This document shows positions 21,441 through 33,020 of a stretch of 64,000 nt of DNA, one piece after another; position 1 is the stretch's first letter, and every line of letters begins with the position of its first letter. The notes beneath the pieces were generated by a model. That model did no database searches and had not been told where the DNA came from. It was given only the letters and a program-made list of their open reading frames with translations. Both the position numbers and the translations under genes were made by a program. Origin of the DNA: Opisthorchis felineus (Eukaryota; Platyhelminthes; Trematoda; Opisthorchiida; Opisthorchiidae); NCBI GenBank assembly GCA_004794785.1, contig SJOL01001501.1, forward strand, positions 75,445 to 139,444, given 5' to 3'.

Positions 21441-24127
21441 CACCGATCTGCAGCCTTCTTTTGATGTCCAACAACAACAACACATTATGTCAGTCAACAC
21501 TATTTCAGCGGGACAACACTGCAAAAAAGTTTACACGTCTAGTCTGGTGAAAGCCAGGAGTGACTGGATCAGAATGGCGGATTATGGAGAGGATTTATTC
21601 TTTCCATTCTTCTCGAAGATAACCGGCCATGTAGATCACATCGCTCCCCTATAAATATTTAGACATGGGACACAGTTTGATTGCCGCTGCCCGGATCATA
21701 ATCCTCCTCTGTAAAATAAGTTCAAAGTTCCCAGCGGGAAAAAAGCTATCAGGACGGATGGGAGTGGACCTGGACGTGCTACAGGCGGTCGAACTTGGAA
21801 ACTATATGTTTTTAACTTCTAATAATGATCTATTCCTTCTATCTAAGTTCGTCTCAAAATTTCCACTGTTTTGTGGCGACGGAATCAGCTCACAAAGCTG
21901 TCGCATCTACTGAAGGCAACAGCGTTCTTCCTGCCAATATTGACGGCGCATGTAACTGGCCAGTAAAGAAATGTCTACCTTTGCCGTGTCTAAGAACCAA
22001 GTGTCACAGTTGAGCCACCAGGTGACCAGTACATTGTTCCAGGAGAAACAGGGTTTGTTCTCAATAACCTGAACTCGGTACTCTCACATGTGACCGTCTT
22101 GTCTGCTCAGTTTGGTACACTAAGGCATTCACTATTAGAGGTACATACCTCTGCCTTTTTCAAGCATTCGAGAAATTTGGTCTGGCAGTTCCGCCTTTGC
22201 TCATTTCAGTGGGTATGTCATGCAGGCTTGGCAGCCATAGACAAAGGGCGATCATGTAGCACTCCACATGCTCCAGTGATAAACTAAAGGAGGCGACATT
22301 GGTCTAACCGATACAAGACAAATAACACTTAGAAAATCCTTTGGAGATTCCGAAGGAACCCTTTTATTTCCTGCAGAATCTCAAGATAGTTAAAACCACC
22401 CTTGAAGCCACCCTCTAGCGTTTTCGGCCAAAATTCACCGCTGAGATCAGCATCTGAATCTAGCCCACCGGCTGGGTTATACTGTTAAAAGAATATTGTA
22501 CTGCTATTGGCATGCCATTCACGTAACCTTTTTTTATCTATGTCCTTACTCGTTGCCACTTATCAGTCACTTAAAACATTTGTATCACCATACCGTTCGA
22601 AGCACCAGTAGAGTCACTAATCGACCGGACTGTTTTCTTTCCCTTTTCTATCCGGTTTCTGGGACGCATCGTGATGGTCCTGTAAGAAATCCTAAGTTAT
22701 CGCTACCTTATTAGAATCGTTATTGGAGGGTTGGCTGTCACATTCACTTCGCATACAGGTTGTATAAAATTGGATCCGAACATTGATGGGCAGAGGCCAA
22801 AACACTGCGGAGCATGCTTTCATTTGCCATTCATAGTGCCCAGCACAGTTTCTGCATCTACTTGGTGACGACTTTGCAGAGAGTATTTTTTGGGGTTATT
22901 TTTTGTGTACCTTACCGTTTTTCGAGTTCCTTCACGTATTTGCTCTTTTTAAAGACGCATTGTATGTATCCGCATCGGCGGATCAAAGTGGAAAACTCAC
23001 TGTTATTCGTGCCTCTTTCTCTAAAGCGTAGGTATAACCCCACTGTAATTATATCAGGCTTCCTTATCCTTTAGCTGGTACCAGGTCCTTGTTCTCTAAG
23101 CGAGCTACATAACCTTATTAACGGCCACCCAATCTATGATCAAGTCCTCTCCGCGGCCAGATTCTGGGACGGAAGCATGCCTTCTCTACTGAATGTAATC
23201 TTAGCCGATAAGGAGCTAACAATAGGTTGTCCCAGTTTCCTGTTGGATAGGCGACAACACTGTGCTCGAATTAAAGCTATTTTGCTCATCTCACCACAAC
23301 TACAAGGCTAAACGAACTCGTGATGCGTTTTAAGATCGCTTGAGAAATTTAACTGAGGGAGAACGTGAGAGCTCCTGTATACTGACGAAGTCTGATGGAC
23401 CATGTTTATTGAGGACCTTGGCATCGTGACTGATGAGACCCCAGTAGTCAAGTCACTCCCCGGTATAAAGAGTTTTATATGTCAGGCCATACTGTCCTAC
23501 ACAAACAGTGTACAAGTTTATTGAATACGATGGAGGCAAGCAAAAAGCAAGAACTATCTAGCCAATTTCTGGGACCGAGAGCTGCTATTTTGGAGAAACG
23601 GAGCATTCTGTTTCTCACTGCGATGACATCAAGAGTGTCACAGTAGCTATAAGGTAACAAATCAATGACAGTGACAAATTACCGGTTGAACTTTCAGTCA
23701 AACGTGTCGAAACTTTCCAGTTTAGTGGGTTGTTCTGCCCTTTCAGTGGGAGTGAAGGAAATTATCATGTGTATTGTCAAGACTGGCAACACAAGAGACA
23801 CAACTAACTAGGGACCAGAAAACCTGTTTTTGGACAGTATAGTTGACAAAATTGCGGATCGTTGTGAGGAACACAAGCTTGTAGCTGCCGTATACTATGG
23901 TAGTCATCGTCAAACACACAGTCAGCCTGCATATTAGATAGGTTTTGGCTGCTCTAGAGTGACGGTTGTCCCTGCAGAAGCCACCTTACCTTGACTAGAT
24001 TTCGGAAAATGTTATACTTGCTGCAAACTGCCAACTTAGCCCTCAACTCAAGGAATATGTGACATACGACCAGGGTGGTTTTGAGTCCTCAAAAAATTTG
24101 GACCTTCTTAACCTTCTTGATGAACTC
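21441..24127. other. no supportable gene
   Basis: Only short frames. GACTGATGAGACC at about 23411-23423 superficially resembles a hammerhead strand and was rejected. No other repeats seen. Confidence 0.5.
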
Positions 24128-24153
24128 TTTACTTTACTTCTTTACTTTACTTC
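24128..24153. repeat. perfect 13-bp tandem duplication
   Basis: TTTACTTTACTTC occurs twice head to tail (24128-24140 and 24141-24153). The second unit overlaps the start of the adjacent perfect hairpin. Confidence 0.9.
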
Positions 24154-24184
24154 CGCCTCCCACCTGCACCGTGGGAGGCGGAAG
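24150..24184. repeat. perfect 14-bp GC-rich hairpin, 7-nt loop
   Basis: CTTCCGCCTCCCAC (24150-24163) is exactly complementary to GTGGGAGGCGGAAG (24171-24184) around the loop CTGCACC. The stem is far more GC-rich than its surroundings and has no mismatch. It is therefore young or selected. No host transcript is visible, and a run of T for a terminator role is absent. Confidence 0.9.
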
Positions 24185-25670
24185 CTCTCATAACATGGAA
24201 ACCGTTAATCATTGTCGACAATATATCGGACGGCAAATGCTTTTGGTATGCTATGCATCATATGGTACTTCGTGGGAGGTCAAGCCGTTCACAGTGGTTT
24301 TGGGAACTCATTTTTGGAGACCTAACAGAGCTTCCTAGTCCAGTGTGAATTTTCCCGGTGTAGGGGTCTACCAATCAAGTCTTCTTCTTTGGGCATTTAA
24401 GATACCGGAATTACAAATGTCTCAAGAGATTCGGTCACAAACAACTGTCATTACTAGAAAAATGTCATTCATATTGGTAAACCCTGACCAGATGGTGAAT
24501 TAACAGCATTAGGTCTGTCTTACTAATGGGTTTAACAACAGGGATCAACGAGATTCTTTTCTATCATTAGCGACCACCTGGTGACTTGATTCTCATTCCT
24601 CCAGTATAAAGTAGGCCCGATTCTCCAAGCTGCGGCAAAATGTTATTCTCCAGAGTCACCGTCCAAGGGTATCCCAGGGGCACATCAAAATTGGATAAAG
24701 AAAGTCTTCTTGGTGCTTCTTCTAGACGTTGGTTTGCAGACTTTTCTCCACCGTCTTACTTTTCATTTTTAGTGGGTGATTTCATGTCCATTTTTCACTA
24801 CCATTTACGGACAACTGCTTGAGGTATCTATAACTTTTTCTCCTTTACTTCTACAGGAGATTTTCGGGAATTCTGAGGAGAAAGCACTTGACAGACGGTC
24901 AACTTGAGCTTACAAGCAAGACACTTTAAACAAAACTGTCTCCGTCAATGTTATGGACGGATTTTTAGGCAGCTTTCAGCACGTTTAGCCCTTACATATC
25001 TGAAAACAACAAATAGGACAAGCTGTTACATGACAGATTTTCTGCAAAGCAGTTAATGATAACCAGGTGCTGAAACCACCTACGTGTAAATGATAAATAT
25101 TTGCTGCAGATGCCATACATTTTGCACTGTTAGTATAAAGATTTTTCAATGCAAGATATTCAGCAGAAGAACATAAATTAGAAGTGAACGAAATGTGAAT
25201 AATGTTGAATCGTTGATCGGTGCACACTTTGGACACACAACGGCTTAGAAATTTGCGGCTTTTTTAAATCCGCTGATTCGCAAAACTTTTCGGGGTTTCG
25301 TTTAAACTCCGATATCGTACAAAGATGGCTTTTCAACTACTTGAATAGGCAGAAATATTGGGTGGTGGAGTCTGGCTATTTTAGCTTGAATTCACGTTTA
25401 TCTTCTGGCATTTATTTTGCTGAGTCTACACCGAAAGCGAGGGGGCACCTGTTCAGAGTAGTGAGCTTTTAGAAATTTTCATTTGCGATTTTGTTCTGCA
25501 AGTCAACTCAATTCATGCTGACGGACTGAGCCTGAGTGACTATTTTATCACATCAGAAGCATAGGTCTTAAGAGGCTCACGTGATTCGTACCGACCACTC
25601 TTTGGTTTTCAGTTGGATACGGCACCATTCAACCGCGAATGGCTAATCAACGGTGCGGCCGACTTCCACC
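24185..25670. other. no supportable gene
   Basis: Short frames only. Confidence 0.5.
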
Positions 25671-25820
25671 CCTCACTCAGTAGTCAAGCCCTTAATTCGT
25701 CGTGGTATTTTGTGGTGACATTCAGTGAGAACCTTTCAGGGCAGTGCTTATGTGACTTGCGGAACGTACTCAGCACTGGGAAGATTGTATTGAGCTTATG
25801 GACGGTGTGAATATATTGAT
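25671..25820 (+). repeat. dispersed repeat D, copy 2
   Basis: Partner of 17711-17860 on the same strand. The best conserved block is CTCAGCACTGGGAAGATTG near 25766-25786. Both copies end near GTGARNATNTTGAT. Confidence 0.7.
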
Positions 25821-26160
25821 ATTTTGCATAGCAATTTCCCTCAGACTGATAGCCATCATATACTACTGTTCCGAGCAAAAACAGAAACAGTAATGAGACC
25901 AAGCCTTAGCGGAATGTCTTTCAACCACCCTGGAGCAACCAGGAGAATGTGACACTTACGCTTTCCGCAATATCATGCATTTTCCTCTGGACCCTAACAT
26001 CTATGGGAGGTTTCTTTTTTACCTTGAGCCTGTCATATTTTTTTGATAAGGCTACGACCAAAAACCAGTTGATTAGCAAAATTTCAGTATGTCGAAACCA
26101 AAAGGCTCACAGGAAGTGACATACGCGGCTCCACACACGCCGTTGGTGTTCTTGTAACTG

Positions 26161-26252
26161 TGTTCTGGTTTCTGGTGTTGCAGGCACTGGTGAAAGAGGA
26201 ATCCTCTTCAAATACTATCTAGTCATATTAAAACCAGCACTCCTGGTGTAGA
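26161..26252 (+). repeat. dispersed repeat E, copy 2
   Basis: Partner of 18563-18630. It shares TTTCTGG, CAGGCACTGGTG, AGTCATAT and CACTCCTG. Confidence 0.55.
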
Positions 26253-29060
26253 GGTAATATGGAGGGGGGAGAAATATCTACGGTACTGTTATTGAAGCAT
26301 ATCATAGGGATGACGGAGCAGTTGCTATTTTTCTCACATTAAAACCACAGAGCTGCTGGTTTTTATCTATCGTTATCCGAAGCAAGGTCTACAAGCGTTG
26401 GGCTGATATCATACATATGAGTCCATTTGTCATAATAGCCCATACCCGTTTTTATCTTGGATCTGGAATTCTGTAATGTATGCTGACAGTATGGTCCTGG
26501 TGAGTAAATATGATACATATTACACATTAGCGAAGCAGTAATTGTCAATATACTTCCCACCATTTGGGCACCAATTGAACCAATGCTCAGTGAATATGAT
26601 CGGGTGATCTACTAACTCAATGTGTGAAACCAGTTTTTAAACGAGGTGCGAAAGTTCAAATAGAAACCAAAACGTCAGTGCGTTCCGCATTGTTACCGGT
26701 TGATGTATCGATTAGGAAGTTACTTACCACTGTAAACGGAGGATGTTGGGCTCCAACCGTTCGGTAGTGCCTCACAAATGCACCACTTTTATGTTCTCAG
26801 CGTAAGGAAAAATTTTCTGGCTCTTGAACTTCATTTCTGTTCACTTATTTGGTTGTACTCGCATATCAAGCCTGAACACTAATGAGAACCTAGAGACCCA
26901 TTCAAGTGCTCTGGGGAGTTTAAACCTCGGCCGATGGATTTGGCAACACGACACCATCGTTTAGATTTACAGTTAAACAAAAACATTCATTTGATCTCAG
27001 TTATAGCTGTGCACCGAGAAATTAAACGACATGCTGATAGTGAAAAGCGGAATGTTTGGCTGCTGCTACATGCCATTTCACTTTTTATCTCACTGTGCTG
27101 TGCAGAAAAGCATCATGTGAAGAGAACTGATTTATTGTGGTCTACGTGACTGGTAGTGCGACTTTTGTCCTATGATTGCATGGTGTCAGATGCGGGTTCA
27201 CCTACCTACGGAGATGAGGTCACTGGATGAGTGTGCATAATGACACTAACAAAGGCGGTTCGCACGGAGCTAGATGTTCTACCTCGATTCGGACTGTGAA
27301 CTCCGAATTAGATCATCCTAGTGAGAGGCCACTAACCGTATTGAGAATACCGGTATCACGGTGGGTACTAGCATTGCATTTAACGAAGTGGATCTTCCCA
27401 GTCATCTGGTTCCGTATAGCACTGTTAGTTCCGCAGAGTCCTTAGGATTTGGGGCAGATTTACTGCGGCCTACCCACCAAAGCTTCACAGTTGATATAAC
27501 TTGGAAGCTCTGATGTCCAGCTTTCTGATCTTGATCATGCAGAAGCATCCATGTTTTGAGCAGCACCATAAATTTCCTAGTCCTACTGCTTGTATGTTCG
27601 TCACGAATCATTTGAGAATGTAATGTGCATATTAGAGTCTTGGAATGCATTACACCACCATGTGTAGCATTCAGCACGATGTCTTTGTCTAGGGGCGGAA
27701 TTTCCCTTGGTATAAAATAAAACAGGGTATTAATTAAGCTTACCTGAAGTCTGTTTCTATTTCTTAGTTTCAGCCTGATTTGGCTGAGCAGACCATCGTT
27801 CAAATGACTATATGGGAATCACTTCGGCTCGCTTCGGATCCAGTGCCATGCGTTTAACGTGGTTTAACCCGTCCAGCACGTTGTGAATTATGATGCATTT
27901 GATTTCGTACAGTTTGGTTCTGTGAGCAACTTTAGTATTCAAGGTCCGTCCTACTAATGTAGACGCATGGTCGTCTGCAGAAACTGCAGATGAAATCGAT
28001 CAAGAATTCGTATGAGCTTGGTGAGCCGTCTATGTAGAAAATCAGGCAGCATGCTACACGGTGTTTTTTGGTTCATGCGTATTCCAGACATGTTTTTCAA
28101 TTAGTTTAAATACACTGACTCCCTTTGGAATCCACCAGTTTAATCCTTTGTCATTCACTTGTTCAGTGTGTCCGGTAAATTTTGGTACCTTCCAGGAGTA
28201 GATTTTCGGAGAGAAAACGTTTCAGGGGCATTCATACTTCGGCTGGCACTAATGTCGTTGTTTGATGCTGCAATTCGACTTCAGGATGTGCTCATATAGC
28301 ATAGTTGTTAGCATAAAACTACATACGGACCATTAAACCACGTGGGATTTGTTCAGCCGGGATGAGTTTTTAAGCAAGTTGGCTAACATCCAACTGACAC
28401 TGATTAGCTATATCATCTCCTGAATTCCAAGACGACTTTGCACATACTGCAGTTAGATACAGCTTGAGTAGAGCTGGTGCTATAACTGGACTATGTTTCA
28501 CTTCTGGTGCAATGCTGAAATCTGTAGACGCAGTTTCACACGCTCGATTATTGACCTAGAGTGAAAATATTCGGCTAGACTGATATGTATGTTTTGGCAA
28601 TCTACTTTCTAAAAACGATCCAAAAGACTTCGGTGTTAACTAGTTCACAGGTTTTGGGGGTTTAACGAATCGAATTTTTCCTGTGACCTTCTCACCGAGA
28701 AAATCACTGATGCTTCTCGTCGGAATCTACGGAGCTTCACCCAGAATGCCGATTGGACGATTTGTCGGAGTTCGACCGAGGATTATACCGACAATACAAA
28801 GAAGACTGATTCCACGGTATTAGTCCGCTCTTTGTTGTAATTCATTCCTTTCTCACAAGGAAGTTGTAGTGTCCTTGTGGTCCAGCAAGACATCTGCGAA
28901 TATCCATAATGGGCAGCCTGAATGGTGACAGAAGACTTGCGGTTTTTCAATGCGCTTGAACAGTTTGGCGTGGTATCTACGATTTTTGTGTACTCCACAG
29001 TTTTCATTCCAGACATTGTTTTTAGTTATTTCAACTATGTCGTATCTTCAGTCAGGTTGT
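26253..29060. other. no supportable gene
   Basis: The longest frame is 133 codons on the minus strand (27402-27803). It shows no recognisable domain, no signal peptide and no membrane segment, and I do not call it. Confidence 0.45.
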
Positions 29061-29063
29061 TCT

Positions 29064-29200
29064 GTGTACTATACGGCGTTCGAGTCAGTCGTTCATGTTG
29101 GACTTCGTTGGCAGTCGAGCCAGCAAGGTGGAGCCATCCGCATGACGAGGACATCCTCAGGCTATGCAAATTCGCGGACACATACATCCTTCAGTGCTCC
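29064..29200 (+). pseudogene. possible LINE reverse-transcriptase fragment (AFDSV region)
   Basis: The frame reads YTAFESV (29070-29090), then QQGGAIRMTR, then GYANSRTHTSF. Non-LTR reverse transcriptases of the RTE type have AFDSVDR...L...GVP.K......YANSRGRV, where the first Asp is catalytic. Here AFDSV has become AFESV. The spacing between the blocks is close to that of the family. Flanking RT motifs are not recognisable, and the frame runs into stops after 29214. It would be an old fragment if real. This block precedes, in the protein, the one proposed at 21344-21403, but the two loci are 7.7 kb apart and need not be related. Confidence 0.35.
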
Positions 29201-29214
29201 AAAAATTCCTTCTT

Positions 29215-32200
29215 AAGACTGACTATCATCACTATCCTTCCTTATTCATCCATTCATTAGCTCACGCATGCATTCCGTGAGATTGCCTATTGCAAAACTC
29301 TCCAGTGAAGCATCCTGCAAATGTTCTTATCATCATGGTCTGTTGTTCGTCTATTGAATCTGTAGAGTTGGTTGCGACAGTTAATTGGAGAGCCCCTTTT
29401 AAATTTTTGTTACATTTTCCGAGACTCCCAATTATCTGATGTCCAACCTCATTGATTTTTTCTTTCCACGGCAGTATGGTCACTCCAAAGCAACGTCTAT
29501 CTTTGTTCATATCAAGGAGTGGTGCATGTTATATTCAGGATCGTGCATCGCTGTGTTTAGTAGAGCATCCGGAAAGTCTCTAACAGACAACGACACAATT
29601 AATATGAGGTTTGTGTCCACTCCTTGGGTAAGCTTATGTAGCTACCGAGTTTCTTCCAGAGTTCAACCAAGTGTTGGTTAAGATTACTTCCGCAGCTGCA
29701 TACAGAACAAACGAAAGTGGTCACTGACATTATTTGGTTCCTAATTTCTTCTGAGTTGCTGAATTCTCATGAACTCGTTCAATAAAATTAAAATTAAAAT
29801 CACGACAGGATGTTGAACAGCCAGCGATGAGTTATTAACACTAGGCATTTGAAGTGAAACTCGTTTCCTTCCTTCATACCGAAAAGCCGGACACTTTTAC
29901 GAACCCAACAGAACACTCTCTTGAGAGTCATGTCCGATACAACTTGGTGCACCGATGATATCCTTAGGCAAGTTTCCAGATGCTGCCACTCCAAACGCGC
30001 GATCCCATCGACCGTTTTTGAGATTGCTTTCCAGAATAAATACATCCGGCTTTAGCTGAACAAACTTTTCACTATTTGGCTAGTCTGTTCTCGCTCAAAG
30101 CTGCAATCTTGGTAATGTAGCGTTTCAGCGCCTGGGTGGTAATTGTCGGCTGCGCTTCTCACAAGTCCCCTTATCAAGAACAATGTTAATGTTTCAGGTT
30201 CCGTGCTTAGATTCTCGGGTGACGCTCCCTGTAAAAAAACGCCTTCGTCGTTAATCACAGTTTTGACGGTCAGTTCGCTTCCGAAAGTCCATGGTGCGAA
30301 TCTGTACTGGTTTGAATTAATTCACCCCGAATAGCCGGTGGTAGGATTTTAATGAAGGAACCTGTTAAAAGATAACCATCAGAGAGTCTAACTTACTTGA
30401 CTTTGAGGAATGGCCTTTTCCGTAGGCGCCGGCAACAATGCTTTGGTGTCCCCTCCAAAGCTACTGCACACAGCGGGTAAGTTTGAAGCCAGACGTCTTC
30501 CGAATGTAATCGTCAGTACGTCAGTGGGTATGGTCAACAGTTAAGCGACCAGGATGTGTGGATTTTATGGCCGACACATTCTAACCCGTCCCTCCTCGGA
30601 AAAGAACAGCATCACAGCACCGATAAATATGGAAACACTGGTCGCCTGGAAGTAAACCTTATTGCCCTCACACCGCAGCTGCGGTGGACAGTACGACTCA
30701 AACTCCAAACTCATTCGCATTTTTTGTAATAGCTGCCTTCTAATTTTTTCGCATATGGTCTACAGTTGTTGCTTGTGACAATACATTTAGTGCCCGTATG
30801 CGTACGTTTATTCGTTTGTGCTTTCTCAGCCTTGTTATTATAATGTCATAGAGGTAATTGGATTTGGCTTGAACAGCATTAACAAATTCGTGCTGTTTCC
30901 TGTTCTCCATTTTACCCACAAAAGGCCACGTCAAACTCCGTTTCTATAACAAGGCTTCTCATATATTATTAACCCTGTTTATCCGTAGGAAATTGCTGTC
31001 GACTTTCCGCTTGTATAAGCCACTGAACTCGCTTTCGCTTTGTTGGAAACGTATTCCAACAACATAATGTGTTTTAAAGAAGAAAGTCCTTCTCCCCTCC
31101 ACAGAATCATCGGTGAATCAGCTGTACTTACTTATCCCCTGACTTAAACCAGTGAACATTTCCCGGTTTTATTTTCTAATATTGCAGTTCTGGAGGGAGT
31201 TATTGCCAGACAGTCACGTGACGTCCTTAATGATGGTCCACTTTGGTGACTGTCAGAACTATCTCACTGGTCATGTGATGTCTGTTCTTCTATTATCAGA
31301 GGTTTTCATTGTTAGACAAAATTCGGGGATAATCTTAAATATCAGGATAGTATGCGAAACCACATTTGTGAAATTTTTCCTGTTGATCAGGGCAAATACT
31401 GTTCATATCACCATTTACGCAACATTATCATCTTTGTACACAAGAACGATAATTGTTAGAATTCGTCCACCATTTCGCAGGTAACCGAGCTGTTCTGTTC
31501 GGCTTCCGATTGTTTATCGTTCTTAACGGCCCGGTATAGTAAATTTTACTAATTCTAAAGGGCGAACCCCAAAGCCAAATGCTACACCACAGTGCTCAAT
31601 CTCTAATCCAAATGACGTTGGTTGTATGCCAAATCAATGTGAACTTCGTATAAACGCAGGTCCAAACTGAAGCAGTTAGAACCTATCCACTCATGGCTAA
31701 TACAGTCATCTTCGTACTTCAGATTCCATGGTACCAAACTGAACTGAAATGAGCTTATCGGTGCCAGTAAACGTCGTGATGGCAACTATCTTCGGTATAT
31801 GTGTGTGGTCCGATAATACTGCTTATGGAACCCAGAACTACTGGAGTGCACAAAATCACGCTTTATCCATCCGTGTTATGTCCTCATCTGCAAAGGACTA
31901 AGGAGAAACAAAGTCATTTGGAACATGAAGATAACCATGGACAAACAAGCCTGGCAAAAGAAGTTTACCGACAATTAGTATGTAGGACAGAACTTCATAT
32001 AATATTACACTCACTTTCAAAAAACGGGTCCTTTTTGTCAGGCGCACGAGTATGTGACCACTAAAGTTAATGGACTATCCTAGCTTGCTTACGATCACTG
32101 AAACTCTGCTATCTACACGTTTATTGCAGTAGGCGATATAGAAGTTTGACATTGTCTTGCAGGATAATGCAATGGTAAATAAACGGATGATCTGTAGATG

Positions 32201-32494
32201 AGAACTTGATGAGGTGTTCCAGAAACTGATGCTGTCCTGCTAACTCGTCACATACACACACGAAACGAAACAAATTTTCACAGTCGCTTACCATATTTGT
32301 TTTAACCTGGCTATTGTCTTAAGTCAGCGCCATCTTACAGGTTACAAACTTGTGACTGAAGCATAATTAAAAAAGACACTCCACACTGGTTAACCAAACC
32401 GATTCAAAGGTAAGTATGATTATGGAATGCCACACGCGGTACAAGTATGCCAAAAGGAAATATTGAGATGCCACAAAAGCCCCACGAAAATAAA
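29215..32494. other. no supportable gene
   Basis: Short frames only. The 110-codon frame at 31152-31484 shows nothing recognisable. Confidence 0.5.
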
Positions 32495-33020
32495 TTCGAG
32501 AGGCTCGACGAGGGTTGGATAATATTGCCTAATAGGGATGACTAGCTAGGGAAAAAAAGACGCAGATCCCGACTGATATCAAAATTTAGCCAAGAACAAG
32601 AGGCAAGCGATCAAACGAGACCAATTTAGGAACGGCTGAACATTTTTTAAGGGAGAATGAGAGTATTTTAGTGTCTTGGAATATGGCTACTAGAAACCCG
32701 AGATTTTACGGTCTTCAAAAAAAAACTCACAAGAAAAGCTTTCTTACGTTAACGCACTGCTCATGCAGTTGTCGTGGTACTTTCGAATTCTCCGAATCAA
32801 TGATCGGCCTAATGTTGATCCCAAATTCATTCTCCTTTATTGTTGTATGCTTCTTACCAATATTTTTCTCAGAGAGACTGTAAACTTCGCATGTGAGTGC
32901 ATTGGCCTAAATTCCCAATAGCTTCCTGAATGAGCTAATTTTGTCCTGAACATTTTACGTACCCTTCGAATTTAACTGAGCACATTACCGATAGATTGAT
33001 GAGGCCTGTGTGTGTTGTTT
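32495..33020 (+). pseudogene. Penelope-like element, N-terminal RT region, decayed
   Basis: Pieces of the N-terminal half of a PLE reverse transcriptase appear in order on the plus strand, with frame changes between them. LDEGWIILPNRDD (about 32505-32543) fits the family block ending IVILPADKG. DQTRPI, a stop, then ERLNIF (about 32610-32650) fits DPT..IQ..LN.FL. NPRFYGLQKKTHK (about 32695-32733; PRFYGL at 32698-32715) fits the hallmark PRFYGLPKTHK. EFSESMIGLMLIPNSFSFI (about 32787-32845) fits the following finger/palm segment. YPSNLTEHITDRL (near 32962-33000) fits the region after VSFDV..L.TN.P. The catalytic Asp blocks are not intact and the endonuclease half is missing. The other PLE (8636-9604) covers the complementary C-terminal half, but is on the opposite strand and 23 kb away. 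Confidence 0.75.

Noticed and set aside
23405..23440. CTGATGAGACC followed by GTC, like a hammerhead strand and stem II
   Set aside because: The second core strand reads AAG instead of GAA, there is no stem III, and no UH cleavage site follows. A chance match.
27402..27803. 133-codon minus-strand frame
   Set aside because: No domain, splice signals or repeat homology, and its length is compatible with chance in 64 kb.
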